This document shows, piece after piece, positions 17,463-26,435 of a stretch of 64,000 nt of DNA (position 1 is the first letter of the stretch; each line of letters begins with the position of its first letter). The stretch spans positions 248,001 through 312,000 of the forward strand of contig NZ_LT607733.1 in assembly GCF_900091445.1 (NCBI RefSeq). Direction: 5' to 3'. Below the pieces are notes generated by a model. That model saw only the letters and a program-made list of their open reading frames with translations. It did not search any database and was not told the origin of the DNA. The DNA is from Micromonospora echinofusca (GTDB lineage: Bacteria > Actinomycetota > Actinomycetes > Mycobacteriales > Micromonosporaceae). The translations under genes and the position numbers were made by a program.

Positions 17463-19417
17463 GCACGACCACGCTGCTCGGCGCGCTGCTGCCGGCCGTA
17501 CCGCTGGTGGCGGGCCTGCTCGGCCTGCTGCTGCCGCCGGCGCCGCGCGCCGCCGACCAGACCCGGACGGGCGACCAGGCCGCCGGCGACCGGGCGCGGC
17601 GGGTGGCGATCGCGCTCGGCGTGGCGGGGGCGACCGGTGCGCTGGCGCTCGCCGTCGCCCTGCTGGTCACCCTCGACCGGCCCGCCGAGGCGTCCACGAC
17701 CTGGGTGGACCTGGGCGGGCTGACGGTCAGCCTCGGGGTGCGGCTGGACGGCGCCGCCGCGCTGGTCGCCGTCGCGGTGGCCGCGGTGGCGCTGGCCGTG
17801 CAGGTCTACTCGATCGGCTACCTGCGCCGGGGCCCGCACGACGACGTCGACACCGACCACCGCTACCCGCCGTACGCGGCGCAGATCAGCCTCTTCACCG
17901 CCGCCATGCTGTTGGTGGTGGTCGCCGGCGACCTGATCCTGCTGCTGGTCGGCTGGGAGGTGATGGGCATCTGCTCCTACCTGCTCATCGCCCACGACCG
18001 CCGGCTGCCCGAGGCGCCGGCCGCCGCCATGAAGGCGTTCCTGGTGACCCGGGTCGGCGACGTCGGCTTCCTGCTCGGCATCGCGCTGCTCGGCGTCTCG
18101 GCCGGCAGCTTCCGGATCGCCGACGTGCTCGCCCACGACCACGCCACCGGCACGCTGACCGCCGCCTGCCTGCTGCTGCTCGCCGGGGTGGCCGGCAAGA
18201 GCGCCCAGTTCCCGCTGCACACCTGGCTGCCGGACGCGATGGCCGGCCCGACGCCGATCTCGGCGCTGATCCACGCCGCCACGATGGTCGCCGCCGGCGT
18301 GTACGCCGTCACCCGGCTCTACCCGCTGTTCGAGGTGACGCCGACCGCGTTGGCCGTGCTCGGCGTCATGGCCTCGGTGACCCTGCTGCTCGGCGCGTTC
18401 GCCGCCACCGCCCAGGACGACCTCAAGCGCGTACTGGCCTGGTCGACGGTCTCCCAGATCGGCTACATGACGGGCGCGCTGGCGGTCGGCTCCACCCCGG
18501 CCGCGCTGTTCCACCTGCTCACCCACGCCGCGTTCAAGGCGCTGCTGTTCCTCGCCGCCGGCGCGGTCATCCACGCCGTCGGCACCACGCTGATGTCCCG
18601 CATGGGCGGGCTGCGCCGCAGCATGCCGGTCACCTTCTGGTGCACGGTGATCGGCCTCGGGGCACTCGCCGGGGTGCCGCCGCTGTCGGGCTTCTGGAGC
18701 AAGGACGGCGTGCTCACCGTCGCCCAGGAGGCCGCCCTGCACGGCACCGGCCCGGCCCCGGCCTGGGTGGGCTGGCTGGTCTGGCTGGCCGGGCTCGTCG
18801 GCGTCGCGGTCACCGCCTGGTACGCCACCCGGCTGCTCCTGCGTACCTTCTTCGGTGAGACGCGGATGCCGCTGGCACACCCGCACGACCCGCCCGCGGT
18901 CATGCGCTGGCCGGTGCTGCTGCTCGCCGCGCCGGCCGCCCTGCTCGGCCTCGCCGGCTTCGACTGGGCCTTTGCGCGCCGGCTGCTGCTCACGCACACC
19001 GCCGGTGTGCCGGCCGGCGAGCATCTCCTGATCCACGTCGGCCCGGAGCTGCTGCTGCCGCTGGCGCTGCTGGTCGTCGGGGCGGGGCTCGCCTGGCTGC
19101 GCTGGCGGCGGGACCCGGCCGCCGACCCGGCGACCGCGCTGGGCCCGCTGCGGCCGGTCTTCGCCGCCGCGTTCCAGCTCGACGACGTCCAGCGCGCCCT
19201 GGTCGTACGCCCCACGAAGGCGCTGGCCCGCGCGGCGCGTACGGCCGACGAGGTGGTGGTGGACGGCGCGGTCGAGGGCAGCGGCCGGGCCGCGCTCGGC
19301 CTCGGCGGCGGCCTGGCGGCGCTGCACCGCGCGGCGCTGCCGCGTGCCGCGGTCGGCGTGCTGGCCGGGGCGCTGCTGATCGGCCTGGCGGCCGTCGTGA
19401 TCGGAGTCTCCGCATGA
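17459..19417 (+). CDS. nuoL: NADH-quinone oxidoreductase subunit L
   Basis: NuoL is the distal proton-pumping, antiporter-like subunit of complex I with a long lateral helix. The 652-residue protein has about 16 hydrophobic segments. Family motifs include LLLVGWEVMGICSYLLI (pump glutamate), KAFLVTRVGDVGFLLGI, GVAGKSAQFPLHTWLPDAMAGPTPISALIHAATMVAAGVY (catalytic lysine and histidines), and LKRVLAWSTVSQIGYM. The start is a GTG at 17459 overlapping the nuoK stop. Length is close to E. coli NuoL (613 residues) with a slightly longer C-terminal part. Confidence 0.96.
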   Translation: MSTTTLLGALLPAVPLVAGLLGLLLPPAPRAADQTRTGDQAAGDRARRVAIALGVAGATGALALAVALLVTLDRPAEASTTWVDLGGLTVSLGVRLDGAAALVAVAVAAVALAVQVYSIGYLRRGPHDDVDTDHRYPPYAAQISLFTAAMLLVVVAGDLILLLVGWEVMGICSYLLIAHDRRLPEAPAAAMKAFLVTRVGDVGFLLGIALLGVSAGSFRIADVLAHDHATGTLTAACLLLLAGVAGKSAQFPLHTWLPDAMAGPTPISALIHAATMVAAGVYAVTRLYPLFEVTPTALAVLGVMASVTLLLGAFAATAQDDLKRVLAWSTVSQIGYMTGALAVGSTPAALFHLLTHAAFKALLFLAAGAVIHAVGTTLMSRMGGLRRSMPVTFWCTVIGLGALAGVPPLSGFWSKDGVLTVAQEAALHGTGPAPAWVGWLVWLAGLVGVAVTAWYATRLLLRTFFGETRMPLAHPHDPPAVMRWPVLLLAAPAALLGLAGFDWAFARRLLLTHTAGVPAGEHLLIHVGPELLLPLALLVVGAGLAWLRWRRDPAADPATALGPLRPVFAAAFQLDDVQRALVVRPTKALARAARTADEVVVDGAVEGSGRAALGLGGGLAALHRAALPRAAVGVLAGALLIGLAAVVIGVSA

Positions 19418-20919
19418 CCATGGGGGAGTTCCTGCTGGTGGCGGTGCTGGCGCTGCCGGCGCTGGGCGCGCTCGCGGTGGCGGCGACGCCCCGGGACCGG
19501 GCGGCCCGGGCGCTCGGCACGGCCGTCGCGGGGCTGACCCTGGTGGCCGCCGCGCTGCTCTTCCTCGGCGACCGCTCCTGGACCACCTACGCGGCCGGCA
19601 CCCCCGCCGTGCGCCCGTGGCACCGGCTGGACCTGCCCTGGGTGCCGGGCCTCGACCTGCGCTTCCACCTCGGCGTGGACGGCATCTCCTGGCCGCTGGT
19701 GGTGCTGACCGCGCTGCTCACGCTGCTGTGCTGCGTCTACACCCTGTGGAAGGTCCCCGACGGCGGCAGCGGGCGGGCCCTGGTGGCACTGCTGCTGGTC
19801 GTCGAGGTCGGCATCCTCGGCACCTTCCTCGCCCTCGACCTCGTGCTCTTCTTCGTCTTCTTCGAGGTCGTCCTGCTCCCGATGTACGCGATCATCGCCG
19901 GCTGGGGCGGCGCGGACCGGCGGCGGGCGGCGGCGAAGTTCGCCCTCTACACGCTGTTCGGCTCGGTGCTCCTGCTGGTCGGCGTCTACGTGGTGGTGTC
20001 CGCCGCCGGCACGGCCGACATCGTGGCGCTCACCGGCGGGACGGGGCTGTCCCGGGGCACCCAGCTCGCGGCGTTCACGCTGCTCGCGCTGGCCTTCGCG
20101 GTGAAGAGCCCGCTGTGGCCGCTGCACTCCTGGCTGCCCGACGCGCACACCCAGGCACCCACCGTCGGCAGCGTGGTCCTCGCCGGGGTGCTGCTCAAGA
20201 TGGGCACGTACGGGCTGATCCGGATCGCGGTCGGGGTGGCCCCGGAGGGCGCCCGCTGGGCCGCCCCGGTGCTCGGCGTGCTGGCCGTGGCGGCGATCCT
20301 GGTCGGGTCGCTGGTCTGCCTCGCGCAGCGGGAGCTGAAGCGGCTGATCGCGTACTCCAGCGTCGGGCACATGGGCTTCGTGCTGCTCGGGGTCGCCACG
20401 CTCACCACCACCGGCATCCAGGCGGCCCTGATCGGCAACGTCGCGCACGGGGTGATCACCGGCCTGCTCTTCTTCCTCGCCGGGGCGGTCAAGGACCGTA
20501 CGCACACCGGGGCGCTGGACGAACTCTCCGGGCTGCGGGAGACCGCACCCCGGCTCGCCGGGCTGCTCGGCTTCGCCGCCGTCGCCTCGCTCGGCCTGCC
20601 GGGGCTGGCCGGCTTCTGGGGCGAGGCGTTCGCCGTGGTCGCCGCCGTCGAGGTCGGCGGGGCGCTGTGGACCACCCTGGGCGTGCTGGCGGCGATCGGC
20701 GGGGCGCTCACCGCCGCGTACCTGCTGCGGCTGCTGCGCCGGGTGACGCACGGGCGGCCCAGCGCGGCGGTCGGGCGGCTGACCCCCGGCCTGGCCGGCG
20801 TGGAGCTGGTCGCGTGGGTGCCGCTCGTGCTGCTCGCCCTCGCGGTCGGCCTGGCCCCGACCCTGGTGCTCGGCGTCGCGGAGGCACCCGTCGACGCCCT
20901 GGTGGAGGTGCTGCGGTGA
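19414..20919 (+). CDS. nuoM: NADH-quinone oxidoreductase subunit M
   Basis: NuoM is the second antiporter-like proton-pumping subunit. The 501-residue protein contains LRFHLGVDGISWPLVVLTALLTL, FFEVVLLPMYAIIAGWGG (pump glutamate), AVKSPLWPLHSWLPDAHTQAPTVGSVVLAGVLLKMGTYG (lysine and histidine motif), and LKRLIAYSSVGHMGFVLLG. About 14 membrane helices are expected. ATG at 19414 overlaps the nuoL stop; nuoN follows after 40 bp, the longest gap in the nuoI-N run. Confidence 0.96.
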   Translation: MTMGEFLLVAVLALPALGALAVAATPRDRAARALGTAVAGLTLVAAALLFLGDRSWTTYAAGTPAVRPWHRLDLPWVPGLDLRFHLGVDGISWPLVVLTALLTLLCCVYTLWKVPDGGSGRALVALLLVVEVGILGTFLALDLVLFFVFFEVVLLPMYAIIAGWGGADRRRAAAKFALYTLFGSVLLLVGVYVVVSAAGTADIVALTGGTGLSRGTQLAAFTLLALAFAVKSPLWPLHSWLPDAHTQAPTVGSVVLAGVLLKMGTYGLIRIAVGVAPEGARWAAPVLGVLAVAAILVGSLVCLAQRELKRLIAYSSVGHMGFVLLGVATLTTTGIQAALIGNVAHGVITGLLFFLAGAVKDRTHTGALDELSGLRETAPRLAGLLGFAAVASLGLPGLAGFWGEAFAVVAAVEVGGALWTTLGVLAAIGGALTAAYLLRLLRRVTHGRPSAAVGRLTPGLAGVELVAWVPLVLLALAVGLAPTLVLGVAEAPVDALVEVLR

Positions 20920-20959
20920 GCGAGGCGGGCCGGCGGTACGGACGTGACGGGATATCGGC

Positions 20960-22435
20960 ATGAGCGTGGTGCAGAGCGTCGACAACGTGGCGCTGCTCCC
21001 GGCGTACCTGGCGGCCGGGACGGCCGTGCTGGTGCTGCTGGCCGACCTGCTGGTGGCCCGGGGCCGGGTCACGCTGGCGACGGCCGCCGTCGGTGCGGCG
21101 GCCACGGCGCTGGGCGCGGTCCTGGTCGGCGCCGGGGGTGAGCGGCGCACGTTCTGCGTCGGCCCCGACTGCTCGTACGTCTTCGGCGGCCGGGCCGCCC
21201 TGGTCGCCGTCGTCGTCGCGCTGCTCACCCTCGGCGTGCTGGCCCTGTCCGGCCCGTTGCTGCGGGCGGGGCAGTCGCCGACGGGGGAGTACTGCTTCCT
21301 GCTCGCCTGCTCGATGACGGGCGGCGTGGTGCTCGGCGCGGCCGGCGACCTGATCACCCTGATCGTGGCGCTGGAGACGCTCACCCTCCCGCTGTACGTC
21401 CTCGTCGGGTTGCGCCGCGACAGCCTGGCCAGCGCCGAGGCGGCCGTCACCTTCTTCGTGGTGAGCGTGGTCGCCACCACGCTGACGCTGCTCGGGGCGG
21501 CGCTGCTCTACGCGGCCACCGGCGGGCTGCACCTGGGCCGGATCGGCGCGATCCTCGCCGACCGGCCGGACCTGCTGGACCTGCCGCTCACCACCGCCGC
21601 CGTGGCGCTGGTGGTGCTGGGGCTGGCGTTCAAGGTGGCGGCGGTGCCGTTCCACGCCTGGGCGCCGACCACCTACGACGGCGCGCCGCTGCCGGTGGCG
21701 GCGTACCTGTCCACCGCCTCGAAGCTGGGCGGCGTGGTGGCCCTGCTCGCCGTCGTGCAGTACGCGCTGCCGGCCGACGTGACCGGCCCGGTGCTCGCCC
21801 TGCTCGCGGTGCTGACGATGACCGTCGGCAACCTGGTGGCGCTGCGCCAGCGGCGTACGGTCCGGCTGCTCGCCTGGTCCTCGGTCGCCCAGGCCGGCTA
21901 CATCCTCGCCCCGCTCGGCGCGCTGGCGCTGGCCGCCGGGCGCACCGCCGACGCCCGCACCGTCGCGTACGCGGCCGCCGTCGCGTACGCCGTCTTCTTC
22001 GTGGTGCTGGAGCTGGCGGCCTTCGCGGCCGTGGTGGCGCTGCGCCCGGCGGGCGCGGACGGCGGCACCCTCGACGACCTGCGCGGGGCGGCCCGGCGGC
22101 ACCCGTGGCGGGCGGCGGCGTTCGGGCTGGCGCTGGTCGGGCTCGCCGGCCTGCCGCCGGGCCTGGCCGGCCTCTTCGCCAAGGTGACCGTGGTCCGTTC
22201 GCTGCTGGACGGGGGCGCGGGCTGGCTCGCCGTGGTGGTGGCCGTGAACGCGGTGATCGGCCTCGCCTACTACCTGCGCCTCACCGCCACCCTGTGGGCC
22301 GCGCCGGCCGCCGAGCGGGTCACCGTGGCCCCCGTGCGGGCCCGGACGGTCGGGGTGGTGCTGGCCGTGGCGACGGCGGTGGCCCTGGTGCTGGGCTTCG
22401 CCCCGCAACTCGTGCTGGGCCTCGCGGCCCGCTAG
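20960..22435 (+). CDS. nuoN: NADH-quinone oxidoreductase subunit N; stop codon lies in an IS target duplication
   Basis: NuoN is the third antiporter-like subunit. The 491-residue protein has ~14 hydrophobic segments with LIVALETLTLPLYVLVGLRR, GLAFKVAAVPFHAWAPTTYDGAPLPVAAYLSTASKLGG (lysine motif), LLAWSSVAQAGYILAPLG and GLAGLFAKVTVVRSLL. Its TAG stop at 22433-22435 lies within the 6-bp target duplication of the IS481-type element that follows at 22437, so the protein sequence was not altered by the insertion. Any gene once downstream in the operon is separated by the IS; none is apparent before htpX. Confidence 0.95.
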   Translation: MSVVQSVDNVALLPAYLAAGTAVLVLLADLLVARGRVTLATAAVGAAATALGAVLVGAGGERRTFCVGPDCSYVFGGRAALVAVVVALLTLGVLALSGPLLRAGQSPTGEYCFLLACSMTGGVVLGAAGDLITLIVALETLTLPLYVLVGLRRDSLASAEAAVTFFVVSVVATTLTLLGAALLYAATGGLHLGRIGAILADRPDLLDLPLTTAAVALVVLGLAFKVAAVPFHAWAPTTYDGAPLPVAAYLSTASKLGGVVALLAVVQYALPADVTGPVLALLAVLTMTVGNLVALRQRRTVRLLAWSSVAQAGYILAPLGALALAAGRTADARTVAYAAAVAYAVFFVVLELAAFAAVVALRPAGADGGTLDDLRGAARRHPWRAAAFGLALVGLAGLPPGLAGLFAKVTVVRSLLDGGAGWLAVVVAVNAVIGLAYYLRLTATLWAAPAAERVTVAPVRARTVGVVLAVATAVALVLGFAPQLVLGLAAR

Positions 22436-22436
22436 A
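22431..22436 (+). repeat. IS target-site duplication, left copy (right copy 23554-23559)
   Basis: GCTAGA occurs on both sides of the insertion sequence. The left copy contains the nuoN TAG stop and, on the other strand, the transposase TAG stop. Removing one copy plus the element restores a continuous nuoN 3' end with an unchanged stop. Confidence 0.9.
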
Positions 22437-23430
22437 TGTACTGCCCAGGGAGGTTGGTCAACCTGGTGATGGGCGGTTTGCCTGCGGTGGCGGTGTGGGG
22501 TCGGTGGTGATTGTAGTGATGGAGCCATGTGGGTAGGGCTGCTCGGCGGGCGTGCTCTGAGTTGTAGAAGCGTCGTAGTGCCCAGCCGTCGGTCATGGTG
22601 CGGTGGAACCGTTCGACCTTGCCGTTGGTTTGGGGCCGGTAGGGGCGGGTCTTTTTCGGTGTGATGCCGAGTTGGTGGCAGGTGTCGCGCCAGGCGTGTG
22701 ACTTGTAGGCCGAGCCGTTGTCGCTTAGGACGCGTTCGACGGTGACGCCGCGGTCGGCGAACCAGGCGACAGCGTTGCGGAGTACGTCGATGGCGGTGGT
22801 GGCGGTTTCGTCGTTGTGGATCTCGGCGTAGGCGACGCGGGAGTGGTCGTCGATGACGGTGTGCACGAACGCCGTGCCGATGCGGGGGGCGTAGCGGGTG
22901 TTACGGGCGCCGGTGCGTCGGGCGGTGGCTTGGCGGTGGCGCTCGCCTTGGGCTCGGCCGACGTAGCGCCAGCCGCCGCCGTCGGGGATGCTGCCGTACT
23001 TCTTGACGTCGACGTGCAGCATCGCGCCGGGGTGGTCGTGTTCGTAGCGGCGGATCGGCTCGCCGGTGGCGCGGTCGATGTGGGACAGGCGGTTGATCCG
23101 GCAGCGGGTCAGCACGGCGTGCACGGTCGAGGCCGGCATCGCCAGCTGGCCGGCGATCTGCACTGGTCCGAGTCGCTGTTTCCAGCGCAGGTGCACGATT
23201 TTGCGCACCAACGGCTGGCCAGTCTTGGCAGGGCTGCGGTGCGGGCGCGACGACCGGTCCGTCATCGCGGCCGCACCATGCTCGGCATACCGCACGGCCC
23301 ACCGCTTCGCGGTCGGCCAGGACACGTCGTAGCGCTCGGCCGCCCGAGCGACCGGCCAGCCCTCGTCCACGATCAGACGCGCCAAACGAAGACGTGCACG
23401 AGGAGTCAAAGCGGCGTTAGCGTGGGACAC
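22432..23430 (-). CDS. IS481-family transposase
   Basis: A 332-residue DDE transposase. The N-terminal helix-turn-helix (LIVDEGWPVARAAERYDVSWPTAKRWAVRY) binds the element ends; the rve catalytic core has the DDE residues in AMLHVDVKKYGSIPD, VIDDHSRVAYAEIH with VERVLSDNGSAYKS, and RPYRPQTNGKVERFHRTM. The GTG at 23430 has AGGAGG 5 nt upstream, giving the MSHANAALTPRARL start typical of the group. The last codons read through the terminal repeat, and the stop TAG comes from the CTAG of the target duplication, not from the element. No frameshift or truncation is visible, so it is likely active. Confidence 0.94.
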   Translation of the reverse strand: MSHANAALTPRARLRLARLIVDEGWPVARAAERYDVSWPTAKRWAVRYAEHGAAAMTDRSSRPHRSPAKTGQPLVRKIVHLRWKQRLGPVQIAGQLAMPASTVHAVLTRCRINRLSHIDRATGEPIRRYEHDHPGAMLHVDVKKYGSIPDGGGWRYVGRAQGERHRQATARRTGARNTRYAPRIGTAFVHTVIDDHSRVAYAEIHNDETATTAIDVLRNAVAWFADRGVTVERVLSDNGSAYKSHAWRDTCHQLGITPKKTRPYRPQTNGKVERFHRTMTDGWALRRFYNSEHARRAALPTWLHHYNHHRPHTATAGKPPITRLTNLPGQYI

Positions 23431-23553
23431 GAAGGCCTCCTGGTTGGCGGAGCGGTTCCTAGACAGCTCCACTCCACAACCGGAGGCCTTCGTCATCACG
23501 TCTATCTACGTCGTGTCGTCACACGACCTCAAACAACGTCCCTGGGCAGTACA
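22437..23553 (-). mobile_element. IS481-family insertion sequence, complete, with 6-bp target duplication
   Basis: A 1117-bp element bounded by perfect 15-bp terminal inverted repeats: TGTACTGCCCAGGGA at 22437-22451 and its complement at 23539-23553. The flanking GCTAGA at 22431-22436 and 23554-23559 is the target-site duplication; it matches the NCTAGN preference reported for IS481. The only gene is a minus-strand transposase. Intact ends, exact duplication and an uninterrupted reading frame indicate a recent insertion. The element lies immediately downstream of nuoN. Confidence 0.93.
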
Positions 23554-23626
23554 GCTAGAAGGCTGTCGCACAGGGGTTCGTCCGAGCGGGTCGAGGTCCT
23601 TGTCGGGAGCGGGGAAGGAATGTCGT

Positions 23627-23668
23627 CGCGATACCTGTCAGGCATTTAGATGCCTGACAGGTATCGCG
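23627..23668. terminator. Perfect 19-bp hairpin in the gap before htpX
   Basis: CGCGATACCTGTCAGGCAT (23627-23645) and its exact complement (23650-23668) enclose a TTAG loop. Before the IS arrived this hairpin lay about 75 bp after the nuoN stop, so it is a good candidate for the original nuo terminator, possibly acting in both directions. The rest of 23554-23932 holds no convincing gene; a short reading frame there has no recognisable family or ribosome binding site. Confidence 0.6.
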
Positions 23669-23932
23669 CACCAGGAGGCCACGCCCCCGCCGACACCCCG
23701 ACCGCGCGCCGCCTCCGGCGAACCGACAATGCCCGCCGATCGTTGCGTCGGGCGTCCAGGCTCAGGGGACAGACCGAGGCGGTCGCTTTCCCGAATTCCG
23801 GTGTGACACTCGCGACGGGCACTCCGGACATCTCAGGCAACTCTCAGCCATGAGACGGATGGTTGACGGGTACCGGGTTGTTGGACCGGTCAGCGGATCC
23901 CGCGCGATCCGTGCTGCACCGAAGGAGTGATC

Positions 23933-24808
23933 GTGCACCACAACCGTCTGAAGACCGCCGCGCTGCTCGGCCTGCTCACGTCGCTGATCCTGGCGGTGGG
24001 CTACTGGTTCGGCGGCAGTGGCGGCCTGGTCATCGCCGTCGTCGTCTCGCTGCTCATGAACGGCGTCACCTACTTCTACTCCGACAAGCTCGCGCTGCGC
24101 TCGATGCGGGCGCAACCGGTCAGCGAGGCACAGTTCCCCGAGCTGTACCGGATGGTCCGCGAGCTGGCCACCGAGGCCGGGCAGCCCATGCCCCGCCTGT
24201 ACGTGAGCCCGACGTCGCAGCCCAACGCGTTCGCCACCGGGCGGAACCCGCAGCACGCGGCCGTCTGCGTCACCCAGGGGATCACGGAGATCCTCGACTA
24301 CCGGGAGCTGCGCGGCGTGATCGGGCACGAGCTGTCGCACGTCTACAACCGGGACATCCTCATCTCCAGCGTGGCGGCCGGTCTGGCCGGCATCATCACC
24401 ATGCTGGCGAACATCGCCTGGTTCATCCCGCTGGGCGGTGGCGACGACGAGGACTCCCCGAACCCGGCCGTGCTGCTGCTCACCATCATCCTGGGCCCGA
24501 TCGCGGCCACCGTGATCCAGCTGGCGATCAGCCGCAGCCGGGAGTTCCAGGCGGACGCCTCCGGCGCCCAGCTCACCCGGGACCCGCTGGCCCTGGCGAG
24601 CGCCCTACGGAAGATCCACATGGGTGCCCAGCGCCGGCCGCTGCCGGCCCAGGGGCAGCTCACCAGCACCGCCCACCTGATGATCGCCAACCCGTTCAAG
24701 GGCGGCGGCGTGGCGGCGCTCTTCTCCACCCACCCCAAGATGGAGGAGCGGGTCGCCCGGCTGGAGCGGATGGCCGCCAACAGCGGCCCCGTGCAGTTCC
24801 AGCGCTGA
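23933..24808 (+). CDS. htpX: Membrane zinc metalloprotease HtpX
   Basis: HtpX is a membrane-bound M48 metalloprotease for quality control of membrane proteins. The 291-residue protein has two N-terminal hydrophobic segments ([17 protein letters not shown] and [19 protein letters not shown]), the zinc site [13 protein letters not shown] (HExxH) and a third ligand in [11 protein letters not shown], plus two more membrane segments between them. The C-terminal [18 protein letters not shown] is family-typical. GTG at 23933 was chosen because GAAGGAG lies 5 nt upstream; a GTG two codons earlier lies inside that site. Heat or envelope-stress control is common in the family; no operator was seen here. 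Confidence 0.94.
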   Translation: MHHNRLKTAALLGLLTSLILAVGYWFGGSGGLVIAVVVSLLMNGVTYFYSDKLALRSMRAQPVSEAQFPELYRMVRELATEAGQPMPRLYVSPTSQPNAFATGRNPQHAAVCVTQGITEILDYRELRGVIGHELSHVYNRDILISSVAAGLAGIITMLANIAWFIPLGGGDDEDSPNPAVLLLTIILGPIAATVIQLAISRSREFQADASGAQLTRDPLALASALRKIHMGAQRRPLPAQGQLTSTAHLMIANPFKGGGVAALFSTHPKMEERVARLERMAANSGPVQFQR

Positions 24809-24822
24809 GGCGCTGATCACCT

Positions 24823-24858
24823 TTCCGCCCGTGTCCGGTCCGCCGGACACGGGCGGAA
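24823..24858. terminator. htpX terminator hairpin
   Basis: TTCCGCCCGTGTCCGG (24823-24838) pairs exactly with 24843-24858 around a TCCG loop (16-bp stem), 15 bp after the htpX stop. Confidence 0.75.
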
Positions 24859-24950
24859 CGCCGTGTGAGCGCGTTAACCGTTCCTCTCGCGCCGTCGGCG
24901 GCGTTAGGGTCGAAAGGTTCCCCACTCGTTACATCCCCTGGAGGTCGACC

Positions 24951-26210
24951 GTGGCCGCACTGCGCCAGTACCTGGGCGTCTGGCGGATCCCCGGAGCGCC
25001 GATGCTGCTGCTCACCGGCATCCTCGGCAGGCTCGGGATCGGCATGACGCCGCTGGCGCTGCTGCTGGTCGTCGAGCAGGTCACCGGCCGCTACTCACTG
25101 GCCGCCGTCGCCGGGGCCATCTACGCCCTCTCCGGCGCCGCGCTCAGCCCCGTGGCGGGCCGGATCGCCGACCGGATCGGTCCCACCCCGGTGCTCGTCG
25201 GCACCGCCGTCGCCCACCCGTTCGCCCTGCTCGCCCTGCTCTGGTCCGCCCGCTCCGACGCCGGCAGCCTGGCGCTGGTCTTCGTGGCATCCGGCGTCGC
25301 CGGGGCCACCTACCCGCCGCTGACCGCCGCGATCCGCGGCGCCTGGAACGACCTGACCTCGCCGGCGTCCGGCCGGTGGCACCTGCGTAACACCGCTCTC
25401 GCCGCCGAGACCACGCTCTTCGAGATCGTCTTCGTGCTCGGCCCGCTGCTGGTGGCCGGCTTCATCCTGTTCGCCGACGCCGGGGCCGCCCTGATCGGAG
25501 CCGCCGTGGTGACCCTGGTCGGCACGATGGCGGTGGCCCTCGGCCGCGTGATGCGCGGCTGGCAGCCGCACCCGCGCGAGCACCGCACCACGGGGCTCGG
25601 CCCGTTGCGCGTGTCCGGCTTCCCGGCGCTGCTGCTCTGCGTGGCCACCCTCGGCATCGCCTTCGGCGCGGCCGGCGTGACCGTGCCGGCGTTCGCCTCC
25701 GCCTACACGTCCGACGACCCCGACAGCCTCGCCGGGGTGCTGCTGGCCGTCTGGGGCGTCGGCAGCGCCGTGGGTGGCTTCTGGTTCGGTGTCCGCAAGC
25801 CCGCCCGGAACATGACCCGGCAGTTCTCGCTGCTGCTCGGCGCGGTGGCGGCCAGCTTCGCCGTCTTCGCGGTGATGCCCACCCCGGTGGCGCTGGGGAC
25901 GGCCCTCGTGATCGGGGGCGCCACCATCGCACCCGCGCTCACCCTGGAGAACACCCTGGTCGGCCGGGTCGCCCCGACCAGCATGCTGAACGAGGCGTAC
26001 ACCTGGGTGGTGACCATGTCGGTGGGTGCCAGCGCCGCCGGCGGCGCGGTGGCCGGCCTGATCGTCGACCACGGCGGCGGGCCGCCCTGGGCGTTCGTCT
26101 TCGCCGGGGCGGCGGTGGCCGTCGGGGCCGGGGTGGCGGCCCTGCCCGCCGGGCCCATCGCCCGCGCGGAGGCCACGGCGGTACGCAGCGAGGAGCTGCT
26201 GCCCGCCTGA
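24951..26210 (+). CDS. MFS transporter of unknown substrate
   Basis: A 419-residue protein with about twelve transmembrane segments, a typical major facilitator. The cytoplasmic loop 2-3 motif is [21 protein letters not shown] (GxxxDRxG type). The second half starts after [17 protein letters not shown] (central loop near residue 205). No substrate can be assigned; the overall look is of actinobacterial efflux-like MFS proteins. The GTG at 24951 follows CTGGAGGT at a good distance. It is a single-gene unit between the htpX terminator and a tiny membrane peptide. Confidence 0.82.
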   Translation: MAALRQYLGVWRIPGAPMLLLTGILGRLGIGMTPLALLLVVEQVTGRYSLAAVAGAIYALSGAALSPVAGRIADRIGPTPVLVGTAVAHPFALLALLWSARSDAGSLALVFVASGVAGATYPPLTAAIRGAWNDLTSPASGRWHLRNTALAAETTLFEIVFVLGPLLVAGFILFADAGAALIGAAVVTLVGTMAVALGRVMRGWQPHPREHRTTGLGPLRVSGFPALLLCVATLGIAFGAAGVTVPAFASAYTSDDPDSLAGVLLAVWGVGSAVGGFWFGVRKPARNMTRQFSLLLGAVAASFAVFAVMPTPVALGTALVIGGATIAPALTLENTLVGRVAPTSMLNEAYTWVVTMSVGASAAGGAVAGLIVDHGGGPPWAFVFAGAAVAVGAGVAALPAGPIARAEATAVRSEELLPA

Positions 26211-26252
26211 CGCCTACGGGGTTCCCGTCGCGTCGGAGGGGTACCCCCGGGC

Positions 26253-26348
26253 ATGTTCGTCTTCTTCTCGAACCGGGTGGGCTGCCTCGGATCCCTGCTG
26301 ATCAGCGCGATCCTGACGGTCGTGCTGCTGCTCGTCTTCTCCCGCTGA
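26253..26348 (+). CDS. 31-residue single-span membrane peptide
   Basis: The reading frame starts MFVFFSNRVGCLGSLLIS and continues with an all-hydrophobic helix ending LLLVFSR. It has a GGAGGGG about 11-12 nt upstream, then TGA at 26346-26348. The composition (FFSNRVGCLGS followed by one transmembrane helix) looks like a conserved small membrane protein and not like chance, but the function is unknown. It sits 42 bp after the MFS gene and just before the bidirectional hairpin shared with yajQ. Confidence 0.6.
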   Translation: MFVFFSNRVGCLGSLLISAILTVVLLLVFSR

Positions 26349-26395
26349 ACCGGCATGGTCCTCTCGACCCGGGTTGTCAGGGTCGGCCGTCCGCC

Positions 26396-26431
26396 GTCCG
26401 GTCGGCCCCGCCGCGGCGGGGCCGACCGGAC
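26396..26431. terminator. Bidirectional terminator between the small peptide gene and yajQ
   Basis: A perfect 36-bp palindrome: GTCCGGTCGGCCCCGC (26396-26411) pairs with its complement at 26416-26431. It lies 4 bp past the yajQ stop (minus strand) and 48 bp past the small peptide stop (plus strand). Confidence 0.75.
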
Positions 26432-26435
26432 ACCG

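Noticed and set aside
23646..23840. 64-codon minus-strand frame next to the hairpin
   Set aside because: No ribosome binding site, no family resemblance, and part of it is the hairpin itself.
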